Source: Chitinophagaceae bacterium (GTDB taxonomy: Bacteria > Bacteroidota > Bacteroidia > Chitinophagales > Chitinophagaceae). Taken from it: a stretch of 5,246 nt of DNA. Position 1 is the first letter of the stretch. The number at the start of each line of letters is the position of its first letter. Under the pieces are notes generated by a model. The model did no database searches. It had not been told where the DNA came from and saw only the letters and a program-made list of their open reading frames with translations. Made by a program: the position numbers and the translations under genes. Of this stretch, positions 5,019-5,246 are shown piece after piece. The stretch lies in contig JAOQAL010000251.1 in the NCBI GenBank assembly GCA_025963615.1, positions 1 to 5,246 on the forward strand. The letters run 5' to 3'.

Positions 5019-5246
5019 TTACGCATCAAATATTTCCAATCGATTATAAACGGCTTCCGCCAGCAGGTCTTCACTGGACACCACACCGATAAAATTAAAG
5101 TCATCAAACACGGGCACAAACCGTACCCGATGCCGCTGCATCAGTTGCATACAGGCTTCCACCGTGTCACTGCCGGAAGCATGAGGCAACCGGTTGTTCA
5201 TGACATCCCGGACAACCGTTTTATTTAAAGGGCTGTTGCTAAGCAG
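5019..5246 (-). CDS. CBS-domain protein, C-terminal part (cut by window edge)
   Basis: Only the last 75 codons are visible; the frame is open to the right edge. The Met at 5201 is internal, because the CBS domain clearly begins upstream of it (TVVRDVMNN). The visible domain has the usual order: VRDVM, then a helix with EACMQLMQRHRVRFVPVFD, then FNFIGVVSSEDLLAEAV with the conserved GVVS..DLL strand-helix. It ends IFDA, as in small proteins made of two tandem CBS domains (about 140 residues). CBS pairs bind adenosyl ligands such as AMP, ATP or SAM and act as energy or redox sensors, stand-alone or in larger enzymes. The missing N-terminal half decides which, and no partner domain is visible. 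It is transcribed towards the DUF721 gene. Confidence 0.85.
   Translation of the reverse strand: MLSNSPLNKTVVRDVMNNRLPHASGSDTVEACMQLMQRHRVRFVPVFDDFNFIGVVSSEDLLAEAVYNRLEIFDA

Noticed and set aside
5019..5201. A complete 60-residue protein starting at the Met at 5201
   Set aside because: The frame stays open to the window edge and the CBS domain begins upstream with VVRDVM, so this is the tail of a longer protein.

Overview
The window looks like chromosomal DNA of a Bacteroidota bacterium, most likely of the Chitinophagaceae or a close relative. This is inferred from three things. The proteins resemble that phylum's versions of PdhA, RibH, RecF and DUF721. The recF/DUF721 and TPR/ribH neighbourhoods are typical of it as I recall. 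Candidate promoters fit its TAnnTTTG -7 box, and good Shine-Dalgarno sites are mostly absent. There are no RNA genes, transposases, phage genes or CRISPR arrays, and most of the window is ordinary housekeeping sequence.

Left part, minus strand (read right to left): pdhA (pyruvate dehydrogenase E1 alpha, GTG start), a membrane-anchored TPR protein, and ribH (lumazine synthase) lie head to tail with gaps of 45 and 3 bases, so they are probably one operon. After 194 non-coding bases comes lutA, a CCG-type iron-sulfur protein of lactate oxidation. It has its own candidate promoter and a leader with competing hairpins near the ribosome site. Positions 1-68, downstream of lutA, hold no start codon or gene that I can support.

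Middle (3215-3466): the divergent pdhA/recF intergenic region is the most unusual part. It is almost filled by degenerate 7-bp repeats. They read in one direction in the left half and as the reverse complement in the right half, where they have become 20-bp tandem copies. Together they form an imperfect inverted repeat of about 181 bp (3265-3445) that could fold into one long hairpin or cruciform. The candidate promoters of both flanking genes lie at its edges.

Right part: recF (recombination mediator ATPase) and a small DUF721/DciA-like gene read on the plus strand. The partial 3' end of a CBS-domain gene converges on them from the right edge. recF and DUF721 are both concerned with replication and repair. 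pdhA, ribH and lutA are metabolic (acetyl-CoA, flavin and lactate).
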